Shown here one piece after another: positions 35,223 through 42,727 of a stretch of DNA of 54,384 nt (its first letter is position 1; each line of letters opens with the position of its first letter). The notes beneath the pieces were generated by a model, which was not told where the DNA came from, searched no databases, and saw only the letters and a list, made by a program, of their open reading frames with translations. The translations under genes and the position numbers were made by a program. Where the stretch lies: positions 1 to 54,384 of the forward strand of contig CAMBQQ010000010.1 of NCBI GenBank assembly GCA_945870035.1. Direction: 5' to 3'. This DNA comes from Rhizobium sp. Q54 (GTDB lineage: Bacteria > Pseudomonadota > Alphaproteobacteria > Rhizobiales > Xanthobacteraceae).

Positions 35223-35739
35223 TAGATAATACGCGATTCCAGCCCTAAGACCGCGGACCGGAAGACGCTTCCCAGCCGACACCCTGCCCGGTAGGAGAAT
35301 TTCAGATTTCCGACGCGAACGCGCCCAGAACCGTGCTACATTTTTCCGGTAAAGTTAGACGGGCGGCCACCAAAGCGCTTTTAAAAGCGAGGTTCGCTGG
35401 TCGGGGGTCAGTATCCTAGTCCCCCAGCCACCCCACCCCCGGCACCACACTCCTGCACGCCGCCTCGCGTTCGGCACATCCATTTCGTTTTGCATTGCAA
35501 AACAATCAGAAAAAATTTCATTTCCAATCTACCCAGCATTCATACTGCGGCGTCTTCGAACGCGCGCCTGGCCGCAATGCCAAAAAATTTTTCACGAATT
35601 GAAATTCGGCAAGTCATGCAATCACTTTCTTCATCGTGCGACGAATTGCCCTATGCAGCCAAAAAAATCAGGCTCAATCTCCCGCCGCCTCTGCTGAATA
35701 AAAAACAAAATCAATCTGGGGATAGGGGAAACAAACGCC
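35223..35739. other. Gene-free stretch ahead of the LVIVD operon
   Basis: About 500 bases with no protein of recognisable type. The left half is GC-rich and contains a 14-base perfect palindrome CGCTTTTAAAAGCG at 35376-35389. From about 35480 it becomes noticeably A+T-rich, as expected for a promoter region, and contains the 17-base palindrome listed separately. The open frame 35490-35756 is judged not to be a gene. I see no tRNA, riboswitch or clear -35/-10 pair. Confidence 0.5.
35487..35503. promoter_or_regulatory. 17-base palindromic operator candidate
   Basis: GTTTTGCATTGCAAAAC is a perfect inverted repeat of eight-base arms around one central base, at the head of the A+T-rich region upstream of the MFS scrap/LVIVD operon. 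Palindromes with a central TTGCA/TGCAA core are bound by several regulator families, including IclR-type proteins. No regulator gene adjoins it on this side, so the binding protein cannot be named. Confidence 0.45.
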
Positions 35740-35865
35740 ATGGCTCAAACCATTGAAGCCTTCGTTGGCAAATCTTTGGATGAAGCGAAAATCTCGCCAC
35801 TGCATAAAAAAATCGTCGGCTTGATCGCGGCCGACTACTTCTTCGACGTCATCGACAGTTATTGA
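35740..35865 (+). pseudogene. Truncated N-terminus of an MFS transporter
   Basis: From ATG 35740 the frame gives MAQTIEAFVGKSLDEAKISP, then LHKKIVGLIAADYFFDVIDS and Y before TGA at 35863. This is the characteristic cytosolic tail and start of helix 1 of a major facilitator (sugar/aromatic acid type) transporter, where xFFDVIDFTxxGxL is expected. The protein stops right after FDVID, so more than 90% of the transporter is missing. The stop is immediately followed by the ATG of the next gene (TGAATG). A deletion therefore placed this leader directly in front of the LVIVD gene. It may still be translated as a short coupling peptide. Confidence 0.65.
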
Positions 35866-37092
35866 ATGAGCAGCGCCGCCACCAGCCAGAACGTCACGCT
35901 GCTGTCGCGCTGCGATCAAGGCGGCCGCCCCGATGGCGTGCAGGTCATCGTCCACAACGGCTATGCCTATGTCGGCCACATGTTTGCAGACGGCTTTTCC
36001 GTCGCCGATGTGCGCGACCCGGCGAAACCAAAGACCGTTGCTTTCATCGCCGCGCCGAAGAACACCCGCTCGCACCATTTACAGATTCACGGCGACCTGT
36101 TGCTGATCGTCAACGGGCCGAACATCTGGGCCATGCAGCAATATGCCAGTCAGGCGGATTACTACGCCAAGTCGCTGGCCGATACGTTGAACATCGACAA
36201 ACCATTCGGCGCCGGCGTGCGCGTGTTCGACATATCGAGCCCGGCCGCGCCGCGCGAGATCGCCTATCTCGCCATGCCGGGCTTGGGCGCGCATCGCATC
36301 TGGTGGGTCGGCGGCCGTTATGCTTATGCCTCTGTGCATCTCGAAGGTTATATCGACCATGTGCTGGCGATCATCGACATGGCCGATCCCGCAAAGCCCG
36401 TGCTCGCCGGCCAATGGTGGCTGCCCGGCATGTGGCGCGCCGGCGGCGAAACGCCACCCGCCTCATTCGGCAAGCGCGCCGCGCTGCATCACATGATCAC
36501 CGCCGGCACGATCGGCTATGCCGCCTGGCGCGACGGCGGCTACACGGTTCACGACCTCAGCGATCCGGTTAAACCGAAGCTGCTCAGCCATCGCAATTAT
36601 CATCCGCCATTCGGCGGCGGCGCGCATACGCCATTGCCACTACCGGGCCGCAACCTGCTGATCCTGGGCGACGAGGCTACGACATCGAGTTGCGCCAATG
36701 GCCTCGCCTATACCTGGGTGATCGATGTGCGTGCGCTGGAAAATCCAGTGTCGATCGCCACGCTGCCGACGCCCATGGAAGAAGACTTCTGCGCCAAGGG
36801 TGCCAAGTTCGGCCCGCACAACATGCACGAGAACCGGCCCGGTTCATTTGTATCGGAAGTCCTGATCTTCGCCACCTATCACAATGCCGGCTTGCGCATT
36901 TACGATGTGCGCGATGCGTTCCAGCCCAAGCAGGTCGGCTATTTCGTGCCACCGCCGCCCGAAACCATCGTCGACCAGCGGCCGAACCCGCTCAAGGTCA
37001 TTCAATCCTGCGACGTCTTCGTCGACAGCAACGGCGTGATGTACATGACCGACACCAATGCTGGGCTCTACATTCTTCAATATAAAGGCTGA
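35866..37092 (+). CDS. LVIVD-repeat beta-propeller protein
   Basis: A 408-residue protein with at least five LVIVD-type repeats, each with a D-V/I-x-D/S-P-x-x-P core: DVRDPAKPKTVAFI, FDISSPAAPREIAYL, IDMADPAKPVLAGQW, HDLSDPVKPKLLSHR and YDVRDAFQPKQVGYF. These fold as a beta-propeller. No signal peptide is seen, unlike many LVIVD proteins, so it is probably cytosolic. The start directly follows the stop of the MFS scrap (TGAATG), so translation depends on termination of that leader or on a weak internal site. It is followed after 7 bases by an isomerase-like gene and then a Kelch protein. The biochemical function is unknown, and a carbohydrate or lactone enzyme is one possibility. Confidence 0.82.
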   Translation: MSSAATSQNVTLLSRCDQGGRPDGVQVIVHNGYAYVGHMFADGFSVADVRDPAKPKTVAFIAAPKNTRSHHLQIHGDLLLIVNGPNIWAMQQYASQADYYAKSLADTLNIDKPFGAGVRVFDISSPAAPREIAYLAMPGLGAHRIWWVGGRYAYASVHLEGYIDHVLAIIDMADPAKPVLAGQWWLPGMWRAGGETPPASFGKRAALHHMITAGTIGYAAWRDGGYTVHDLSDPVKPKLLSHRNYHPPFGGGAHTPLPLPGRNLLILGDEATTSSCANGLAYTWVIDVRALENPVSIATLPTPMEEDFCAKGAKFGPHNMHENRPGSFVSEVLIFATYHNAGLRIYDVRDAFQPKQVGYFVPPPPETIVDQRPNPLKVIQSCDVFVDSNGVMYMTDTNAGLYILQYKG

Positions 37093-37099
37093 CTCTGAA

Positions 37100-37927
37100 A
37101 TGACTGAAAAATTCGGGCGCCTCGCACTCCATACGTGGACCATCGACACGACGCCGCTCGCCACGGCGCTCGACGCGGCGAGGCTTGGCGGCTTCGACGC
37201 CATGGAGCTGCGCCGCATCGATTTCGAGCGCTGTTACGAAGCCGGCATGAGCAACGGCCAGTTGCTCGACCTCATCAAGAAGAGCGGCATTCCGGTCGGC
37301 TTGCTCGGCGTGAAATACGGCTTTCTGTTCGCGCAAGGCGCCGAGCAAGAAGAATTGTTCGATATCTATCGCCAGTCCTGCCAGAACGCCGTGGCGCTCG
37401 GCTGCGACATGCTGATGAGCGCGCCGGGGCAGAATGACGGCACCATCAAATATGCCATCGAAAGCCTCAAGCGCGCCGGCGATATCGCGGCCGAATATGG
37501 CTTGCGCATCGGCATCGAATTCAACTCGCAACACCCCACCCTCAATAGCATCGCCGTGCAGCGCGAACTCATCGAAGGCGCCGGCAAGGCCAATGTCGGC
37601 TACCTGATCGACGCCTATCATTTTGCGCGCAGCGGCGCGCCCGGCGCGAGTTTCGGCGATATGCCGGCCGACAAGATCTACTGCTTCCAGTACAGCGACC
37701 TTTCGCAGACGCCGGTTACGGGCGTGCGCCGTCCGACCGACCGGCTTGCACCGGGAAAAGGCGTCGTACGTTGGACGGAGATTTTCCGTCTGTTGAAGGA
37801 AAAAGGCTACAGCGGCTATCTCAGCTATGAGGCGCCGAACCCCGATTTGTGGGCGCAGTCGCCCTACGACGTCTGCCGCGAAGGCGTCGAACTGACGAAG
37901 AAACTGCTGCGTAACGCTGCCGTCTGA
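37100..37927 (+). CDS. Sugar phosphate isomerase/epimerase-like TIM-barrel protein
   Basis: A 275-residue xylose-isomerase-like barrel (AP-endonuclease 2 superfamily). Features include GRLALHTWTIDTTPLATALD, LGGFDAMELRRIDFE with an early Glu, CDMLMSAPGQNDG, AEYGLRIGIEFNSQHPTLNS carrying the metal-binding Glu, VGYLIDAYHFARSG with Asp and His ligands, and a closing GYLSYEAPNPDLW with the last Glu. All expected metal ligands seem present, so it should be an active isomerase, epimerase or dehydratase of a sugar or keto-acid. The frame extends upstream to 37058, but ATG 37100 is the family start. The gap to the LVIVD gene is 7 bases. Confidence 0.85.
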   Translation: MTEKFGRLALHTWTIDTTPLATALDAARLGGFDAMELRRIDFERCYEAGMSNGQLLDLIKKSGIPVGLLGVKYGFLFAQGAEQEELFDIYRQSCQNAVALGCDMLMSAPGQNDGTIKYAIESLKRAGDIAAEYGLRIGIEFNSQHPTLNSIAVQRELIEGAGKANVGYLIDAYHFARSGAPGASFGDMPADKIYCFQYSDLSQTPVTGVRRPTDRLAPGKGVVRWTEIFRLLKEKGYSGYLSYEAPNPDLWAQSPYDVCREGVELTKKLLRNAAV

Positions 37928-37981
37928 TATGAGACGAAACAACACGGCGGCTGCCGCCGCAAGATTTCAAGGGAGAACGTC

Positions 37982-38995
37982 ATGAGCGATCCGTTGTTCG
38001 CCGGTCTTTTTGACAAAACCATCACCGACATTCCCGCCGATGTCGCCAAGCAGCGCTATATGACCAGCGTCGCGCCGATGGCCGCCAATCCCGGCAAATG
38101 GGTCGAGATGCCGCGCTTGCCGATCCCGACCGGCGAGCACGCGGTGATCGAATGCCAGGGCAAGATTCATATTATCGCCGGTTACGCGCGTCACCGCGTC
38201 GATGGCAATTTCCATCAGGTGTTCGATGCCAAAAGCGGACAGTGGTCGCTGAAGGCAGAATTCCCGACGCCGTGCAATCATGTCGCCGGCGTCGCCATCG
38301 GCTCGAAGGTCTATACCTTCGGCGGCTTCATCGAGCAGAATCGCTGCCCACATTCGCTTTGCTATGTATACGATACGGCAACCGACACCTGGTCTCGCAT
38401 CGCCTCGCTATCGCGGCCGCGCGGCGCGATCTCCGCCGTCGCGCTGGACGGCAAGATTCATCTGCTGGGCGGACGCGACGTGCGTTCGGTCGAGTGGCAC
38501 GAGGTCTACGACCCGGCGACCGACAAATACGAAGACCGCGCTTCCATGCGCGGCTCCACCATGACGCAACCTTTTGTCGGGCAGCGCGACCATATGGGCG
38601 TGGTCGTCGCCGACGGGCTGGTCTATGCCATCGCCGGGCGCATGGATTCTTATGATTTCAATACCAGCCTGAATGCCGTCTACGACCCGAAGAAGGACGC
38701 CTGGAGCTTCCGCGCGCCACTACCGACCGCGCGCTCCGGACCATCGGCGGTCTATATCGGCGGCAAGATCGTGGTGTTCGGCGGCGAAGCGACCGGCAAG
38801 GTCTTCGGCACCAACGAAGGTTATGACCCGAAGACGGACACTTGGGAGCAGTTGACGCCGATGGCGATCCCACGCCACGGCTTGCACGGCGCGACCGTCG
38901 CGGTGATCGGCAACATGGTGCATGTGCCCGGCGGCGGCCCGATCCCGGGCGGCCGTATCCAAGGCGCCTATCACGACGCCTTCACCTTCGGCTGA
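37982..38995 (+). CDS. Kelch-repeat beta-propeller protein
   Basis: A 337-residue protein with about five or six Kelch motifs. Each has a Gly-Gly pair followed by Tyr and Trp: VYTFGGFIEQNRCPH ending in TDTWSRIASL, IHLLGGRDVRSVEWHEVY with TDKYEDRASM, a VYAIAGRMDSYDFN stretch, and IVVFGGEATGKVFGTN with TDTWEQLTPM. Bacterial Kelch propellers act as mutarotase-like sialic-acid enzymes or as binding platforms. No signal peptide is visible. It is the last gene of the LVIVD/isomerase operon, 54 bases after the isomerase and just before a strong terminator. The pairing of two different propellers with one barrel is unusual. Confidence 0.85.
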   Translation: MSDPLFAGLFDKTITDIPADVAKQRYMTSVAPMAANPGKWVEMPRLPIPTGEHAVIECQGKIHIIAGYARHRVDGNFHQVFDAKSGQWSLKAEFPTPCNHVAGVAIGSKVYTFGGFIEQNRCPHSLCYVYDTATDTWSRIASLSRPRGAISAVALDGKIHLLGGRDVRSVEWHEVYDPATDKYEDRASMRGSTMTQPFVGQRDHMGVVVADGLVYAIAGRMDSYDFNTSLNAVYDPKKDAWSFRAPLPTARSGPSAVYIGGKIVVFGGEATGKVFGTNEGYDPKTDTWEQLTPMAIPRHGLHGATVAVIGNMVHVPGGGPIPGGRIQGAYHDAFTFG

Positions 38996-39012
38996 TTTCC
39001 CGGCTGGCCAAA

Positions 39013-39044
39013 AAAATGGCGCCGGTATCAATCGGCGCCATTTT
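39013..39044. terminator. Bidirectional intrinsic terminator
   Basis: AAAATGGCGCCG and CGGCGCCATTTT form a perfect 12-base stem around an 8-base loop, with a run of A on one side and TTTTGT on the other. It closes the Kelch operon (ending 38995) and could serve the convergent DUF992 gene (ending 39060) too. Confidence 0.85.
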
Positions 39045-39059
39045 GTATTCTGAGTTGGT

Positions 39060-39548
39060 TTAGCGCGCGGGCCGCAAGGTTAGCCCGGACACGCCGACAG
39101 CGAGATTAAGACCCGCCTGCCCCTGCAACGATACCGGCTGCAGGCTCACGGTGCGATCCGAACCGCCGACCAGCACGTTGGCTCCAAGCCCGGCGCCCAC
39201 AGTCGCCTCGGCACTGGCGCCGCCATACTCGCCGGCCAAAGCGCCGAATTTCTTATTGCTCGGCGCAAACACCGTCCAGACCATTTCGCCGCCGGCGGTG
39301 GCGCCGATGTCGAGGCCGAACTTGCTGATCGAGCCGACATAGACTTCGCGCGGGCCCGCCGCGGCCGGGGTGAACAGGCAGGTCACGTCCTTCTTCGAGG
39401 CAATGATAAGGCCGACGCCGCCGGAAATATCGCAGGCTAGCGTGCCAACTTTGGTGCGGTTCGACTGCGCTATCGACGACGTAGGCATGGCGAGGGTTGC
39501 TGCCAGCGCTAAAGCGGAAAAAGCGCTCAATTTACAGGACTTGTTCAT
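39060..39548 (-). CDS. DUF992-family exported protein
   Basis: A 162-residue protein with a signal peptide (KLSAFSALALAATLAMP, cleaved near IAQ) and a Gly/Ala-rich mature part. The mature part has two conserved-type cysteines in VGTLACDISGGVGLI and DVTCLFTPA, and a YVGSISKFGLDIGATAGGEM segment typical of the alphaproteobacterial DUF992 family. It is probably periplasmic or outer-membrane-associated. Molecular function is unknown. A near-perfect EcfG-type promoter lies 34-58 bases upstream, so it is likely induced by general stress. It is convergent with the Kelch gene. Confidence 0.82.
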   Translation of the reverse strand: MNKSCKLSAFSALALAATLAMPTSSIAQSNRTKVGTLACDISGGVGLIIASKKDVTCLFTPAAAGPREVYVGSISKFGLDIGATAGGEMVWTVFAPSNKKFGALAGEYGGASAEATVGAGLGANVLVGGSDRTVSLQPVSLQGQAGLNLAVGVSGLTLRPAR

Positions 39549-39581
39549 GTGTCAACTCCTCGGTCGTTGGAACTTTACGAC

Positions 39582-39606
39582 AACGTTTCGCACCAAGCCA
39601 GGTTCC
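39582..39606 (-). promoter_or_regulatory. EcfG-type (general stress sigma) promoter for the DUF992 gene
   Basis: On the minus strand GGAAC (39602-39606) is followed after 16 bases by CGTT (39582-39585). This is an exact match to the alphaproteobacterial EcfG consensus GGAAC-N16/17-CGTT. It ends 34 bases before the start codon, a normal leader length. Basis: direct motif match; regulation is inferred. Confidence 0.75.
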
Positions 39607-39616
39607 AGTAGGTTCC

Positions 39617-40693
39617 CTAGCGGCTATCGAGAAACTGACTGGACGGGATAACGAGGTGACAGCGCAACCCGTCGGGCGCAAATGTCAGGTCGACTTCGGC
39701 GTCAAGCGACCGGGCCAAATTGCTTTCGATGACCATGCTGCCGAAGCCGAGCCTTCGCCGCGCCTTCACCTTCGGACCCATCTGTTCCTGCCAATTGAAT
39801 TCGAGCGCATCGTCGATTCCGCCATTGCCGATGCGCTTCCAGTTGATCGCCACCCGCCCGTCCGGCACCGACAAAGCGCCGAAGCGCGCCGCGTTGGAGC
39901 TTAATTCATGCAGCGCCAGGCCCAGGCTCTGCGCCGCGTCCGGCTTGAGCGCGACGTCCGGGCCGGCCATCGACACCGGCGCGTCATCGCGGTCGAGATA
40001 AGCGGCAAGCTGCGAGCGGATCAACGCCGACAGCGAAGCCCCATGCCAGCTTTCCCTCACCAGAAGATCGTGCGATGCGGCGAGCGCCTGCAATCGCGCG
40101 CTGAATTGGCTCAGAAAACTCTCGGTCGAACCGGCATGACGCGCGGTCTGCCGCGCCATGGCCTGAATGACGGCCAGCAGATTCTTCGAGCGGTGCGTCA
40201 ACTCCCGCAACAGCAGGCGCAGATGCGCCTCGCCCTCCTTGCGGTCGGTGACATCGACCGAGGCGCAGGTCAGGCCGACGATCTCGCCACTTTCATTGCG
40301 CAGCGGTTCGATATGAAGATCGTGCCAATGCTGACCGGGCGCATCCTCGAAGGTCATCTCCATGCGCCTGGATTGCCCGCTCGACAACGCGTCGCGCTTC
40401 AGCGCGGCGATCGTACGACCCTCGGCGGGCCAGAGTTCCTGATCGGTGTGACCGAGAATATCGGAGACCGACCGTCCCATTATATCGTGGCTGACCGATG
40501 TGAAACGCAGGTCGCAGTCCTGCGTATAGACTACGATATGCGATCCACGCAGCGCCGTTTCATACCGGGCAAAGCGGGCGCGCAACAGAGACAACTCCGC
40601 AGCCTGCGCGGCAACTTCCGCATTCAGCCTTCGACATTCGTCCTGAACCTTGGATAGTTCTGAGGCGGTTGCCGCTTGGATATCGCGCGCCAT
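39617..40693 (-). CDS. HWE-family PAS-domain sensor histidine kinase
   Basis: A 358-residue cytosolic kinase with a coiled-coil N-terminus (residues 8-45), one PAS domain with C-terminal PAC motif (about 45-155, ending CASVDVTDRKEGEAH), and an HWE catalytic region. The phospho-accepting His is H167 in LLRELTHRSKNLLAVIQ, the N-box includes N267 in LHELSSNAARFGA, and the WxE motif is W301-E303. There is no membrane helix, so the signal is intracellular or comes through the PAS domain. HWE/HisKA2 kinases of this sort phosphorylate PhyR, encoded next door. An EcfG-type promoter lies upstream of its start. Confidence 0.88.
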   Translation of the reverse strand: MARDIQAATASELSKVQDECRRLNAEVAAQAAELSLLRARFARYETALRGSHIVVYTQDCDLRFTSVSHDIMGRSVSDILGHTDQELWPAEGRTIAALKRDALSSGQSRRMEMTFEDAPGQHWHDLHIEPLRNESGEIVGLTCASVDVTDRKEGEAHLRLLLRELTHRSKNLLAVIQAMARQTARHAGSTESFLSQFSARLQALAASHDLLVRESWHGASLSALIRSQLAAYLDRDDAPVSMAGPDVALKPDAAQSLGLALHELSSNAARFGALSVPDGRVAINWKRIGNGGIDDALEFNWQEQMGPKVKARRRLGFGSMVIESNLARSLDAEVDLTFAPDGLRCHLVIPSSQFLDSR

Positions 40694-40724
40694 GACTTAG
40701 CTTCCATCGTCTCGAGCGGATGCC

Positions 40725-40749
40725 AACGTCCGGACCGGCAATGGGTTCG
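40725..40749 (-). promoter_or_regulatory. EcfG-type promoter candidate for the HWE kinase gene
   Basis: On the minus strand CGAAC (one mismatch to GGAAC) at 40745-40749 is followed after 16 bases by CGTT at 40725-40728. This lies 32 bases upstream of the kinase start codon. The spacing and -10 match exactly. The first base of the -35 element is non-consensus. Confidence 0.55.
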
Positions 40750-40806
40750 ATGCGCGATCGGCTTGCAATCTCTCTATTACGTTATTCTTGAACGCCATAG
40801 GCAGCG

Positions 40807-40834
40807 GCGTGTGCTGCATCGAAGCAGCACACGC
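40807..40834 (-). terminator. Strong hairpin between phyR and the kinase gene, probable phyR terminator
   Basis: GCGTGTGCTGC and GCAGCACACGC form an 11-base perfect stem around the 6-base loop ATCGAA. It lies 43 bases beyond the phyR stop on the transcript. No U-run follows, so Rho-assisted termination or mRNA protection is as likely as intrinsic termination. Confidence 0.5.
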
Positions 40835-40876
40835 TTGCTTTGGGAATCAGCGCACGCTTGTCTGTCGAGACGGCCG

Positions 40877-41677
40877 TCAACCAGCCTTGCGCTCGCGGCG
40901 TTTGGCGTTGCGGGCAAAGAACAACGCCTGGCTCAGTACCGCCGAGACGGTCGCCGGTTGGAACGGCTTGGCGATCAGGAAGGCCGGCTCCGGCCGCTCG
41001 CCGGTCAGAAAACGTTCCGGGTAAGCTGTGATGAAGATGACCGGTACTTCGAAACTGCGCAGCATCTCGTTGACCGCGTCGAGACCGGAACTGCCGTCGG
41101 CCAACTGGATATCGGCCAGAATGACGCCCGGCTGCTTGACCTTGGCCAAGGCAATCGCCTCGCTGTGCGTGCGCGCGACGCCGAGCACCTTGTGACCGAG
41201 GCCTTCGACCAGTGCCTCAAGATCGAGCGCGATGAACGTTTCGTCTTCGATGATCAGCACATCGGTGGCGATCTCGGCGGCAAGCTCGCGGCCGGAATCT
41301 TCCACCAATTGGCGCAAGGCGGGCACATCGATGTCCAGAACCTTGGCCGCTTCGTCCTCGGAAAGGCCTTCGAGAGCCACCAACAGGAACGCCTGTCGCG
41401 GCATTGGCGCGATCTGCGACAGATGCCGCTCGACCGGCTGATTGGCGTCAGCGGACGACGGCTCGCCGTTGAGGCCGATCGAATTCCAGATTTTCGTGAA
41501 CAGGCGGTACAGGCCGATGCGGGTCGACGACGAGCCGTCCATGACCGACGGATCCTGAATCAGGGCCTCAAGGGTAGCCGCGACATAGGCGCCTCCCGAA
41601 GCCTGATTGCCGGTCAGGGCGCGGGCGTACCGGCGCAAATAAGGCAGATGCTGTGCAACTGATTGAGATGTCGACAA
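40877..41677 (-). CDS. phyR: PhyR, response regulator and anti-anti-sigma factor of the general stress response
   Basis: A 266-residue protein: a sigma-like N-terminal half (residues 1-130, HLPYLRRYARALTG to LRQLVEDSGRELAA) and a C-terminal receiver domain. The acidic pair is E144/D145, the phosphorylated residue is D189 in ILADIQL, and K237 is in the LIAKPF motif. When phosphorylated, the sigma-like part binds NepR and frees EcfG. The reading frame extends 18 codons upstream to 41731, but those residues are not PhyR-like. The best start is TTG at 41677, preceded by GGGAGGGATTC. It is divergent from nepR-ecfG. Confidence 0.93.
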   Translation of the reverse strand: MSTSQSVAQHLPYLRRYARALTGNQASGGAYVAATLEALIQDPSVMDGSSSTRIGLYRLFTKIWNSIGLNGEPSSADANQPVERHLSQIAPMPRQAFLLVALEGLSEDEAAKVLDIDVPALRQLVEDSGRELAAEIATDVLIIEDETFIALDLEALVEGLGHKVLGVARTHSEAIALAKVKQPGVILADIQLADGSSGLDAVNEMLRSFEVPVIFITAYPERFLTGERPEPAFLIAKPFQPATVSAVLSQALFFARNAKRRERKAG

Positions 41678-41754
41678 GAATCCCTCCCGAAACGAAATTT
41701 TGCCCTGAATTTGGCGGGCAGACCCCCGCAAGTCCCATTGAACTTACACCGGGC

Positions 41755-41779
41755 AACGCTGCGGCCCGAAAAAAGTTCC
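41755..41779 (-). promoter_or_regulatory. EcfG-type promoter for phyR
   Basis: On the minus strand GGAAC (41775-41779), 16 bases, then CGTT (41755-41758): an exact consensus match. It lies about 78 bases upstream of the TTG start of phyR. Positive feedback on phyR by the sigma factor it releases is the expected circuit. Confidence 0.75.
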
Positions 41780-41787
41780 AGCAGTGT

Positions 41788-41814
41788 GGAACCATATGCC
41801 GCGTCACGGGTTTT
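41788..41814 (+). promoter_or_regulatory. EcfG-type promoter candidate for nepR-ecfG
   Basis: GGAAC (41788-41792), then 17 bases, then GTTTT (41810-41814). Counted against the consensus this is GGAAC-N16-GGTTT, with one mismatch at the first -10 base. It is 63 bases before nepR, and the -35 elements of the two divergent promoters lie 8 bases apart. Confidence 0.6.
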
Positions 41815-41877
41815 GAAAGGACACCAGATGGGGGGAACCTGGTCCGATCTTGGGCAAGGTACTTGGGGACCACACAG

Positions 41878-42111
41878 ATGAATGATCGCGAGAAACCCGT
41901 GGGACAACAAAAACCGATGGAAACCCCGGCCAGCCGAGCAAAGAAAACCGATGCCAAGCCCGCAAAGCTCGGACGCGAGGTTCAGGCCAGGCTCGGCCAG
42001 CAATTGCGGGCCATGTACGACGATGTGTTGAACCAAGGCGTCCCGGATCGGTTCTCCGATCTGATCAAACAGCTCGACAATAACGGCACCGGCAACAAGG
42101 ACAGGCAGTAA
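41878..42111 (+). CDS. nepR: NepR, anti-sigma factor
   Basis: A 77-residue protein. A disordered Lys/Ala/Pro-rich N-terminus is followed by the two-helix NepR core: GREVQARLGQQLRAMYDDVL, then NQGVPDRFSDLIKQLD. It sequesters EcfG and is bound by phosphorylated PhyR. The frame is open upstream to 41653, but ATG 41878 gives the family length and lies after the promoter. The stop TAA and the ATG of ecfG overlap by one base (TAATG), the usual coupled arrangement. Confidence 0.9.
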   Translation: MNDREKPVGQQKPMETPASRAKKTDAKPAKLGREVQARLGQQLRAMYDDVLNQGVPDRFSDLIKQLDNNGTGNKDRQ

Positions 42112-42659
42112 TGGCCATGGACGAGACAGTCCGAAAATCCATTCTTGCTGCGGTGCCCAGCCTCCGCGCTTTCGCCATCTCGCTGTGCGGGAACGTCGAT
42201 CGCGCCGACGACCTGGTGCAGGAAACGATGTTGCGCGCCATCGCCAACATCGACTCCTTCCAGCCGGGCACGAACATGTCGGCCTGGCTCTTCACCATCC
42301 TGCGCAACCATTTCCGCTCGGAATATCGCAAGCGCCGCCGCGAGGTCGAGGACAGCGACGGCCATTATGCCGACAGCCTGAAATCGCAGCCCGAGCAGCA
42401 CGGCCACGTCGAATTCGCCGAATTCCGCGAGGCGCTGAGCCACCTGCCCTCCGATCAGCGCGAAGCGCTCATCCTGGTCGGCGCCTCGGGCTTCTCCTAT
42501 GAAGAAGCCGCCAATATCTGCGGCTGCGCGGTCGGCACCATCAAGTCGCGCGTCAACCGCGCCCGCACCAGACTCGCGGAAATTCTCAACGTGCACAGCG
42601 CCGAAGATTTCGGACCGGACGAGCAGACCCGCGCGGTTCTGGCTGGCGGCGGAGAATAA
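42111..42659 (+). CDS. ecfG: EcfG-type ECF sigma factor (general stress response)
   Basis: A 182-residue sigma-70 family ECF factor. Region 2 is present as LCGNVDRADDLVQETMLRAI with TNMSAWLFTILRNHFRSEYR. Region 4 follows as ALSHLPSDQREALILVGASG and YEEAANICGCAVGTIKSRVN, the DNA-binding helix-turn-helix. The protein starts at ATG 42111 (or 42117). It directs RNA polymerase to GGAAC-N16/17-CGTT promoters, several of which lie within 5 kb here. Confidence 0.93.
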   Translation: MAMDETVRKSILAAVPSLRAFAISLCGNVDRADDLVQETMLRAIANIDSFQPGTNMSAWLFTILRNHFRSEYRKRRREVEDSDGHYADSLKSQPEQHGHVEFAEFREALSHLPSDQREALILVGASGFSYEEAANICGCAVGTIKSRVNRARTRLAEILNVHSAEDFGPDEQTRAVLAGGGE

Positions 42660-42681
42660 TTCGCTCGCCATGACTTCATAC

Positions 42682-42713
42682 AAACCCCGCACGGGAAACC
42701 TTGCGGGGTTTTG
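42682..42713 (+). terminator. Intrinsic terminator of nepR-ecfG
   Basis: AAACCCCGCA and TGCGGGGTTT form a 10-base stem around a 10-base loop, followed by TGT. It is 23 bases beyond the ecfG stop. It separates the sigma operon from the ku-ligD genes. Confidence 0.8.
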
Positions 42714-42727
42714 TATTGGCAGCCCAT

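Noticed and set aside
35386-35460. Possible tRNA or tmRNA end near GGTTCGCTGG with nearby G-rich stretch
   Set aside because: No acceptor stem, anticodon arm or D arm could be folded around it. The resemblance is limited to a TpsiC-like string.
35490-35756. An 88-residue reading frame in the gap before the LVIVD operon
   Set aside because: It overlaps the start of the MFS scrap in another frame, has low-complexity composition and no ribosome site. The region looks like promoter DNA.
36998-37945. A 315-residue open frame antisense to the isomerase-like gene
   Set aside because: The isomerase-like frame has metal-binding motifs and sits in a tight operon, whereas this frame has no recognisable domain.
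40676-41662. A 328-residue open frame antisense to phyR and its terminator region
   Set aside because: phyR is certain from its receiver and sigma-like motifs. The antisense frame would span the terminator hairpin and promoter and has no family resemblance.
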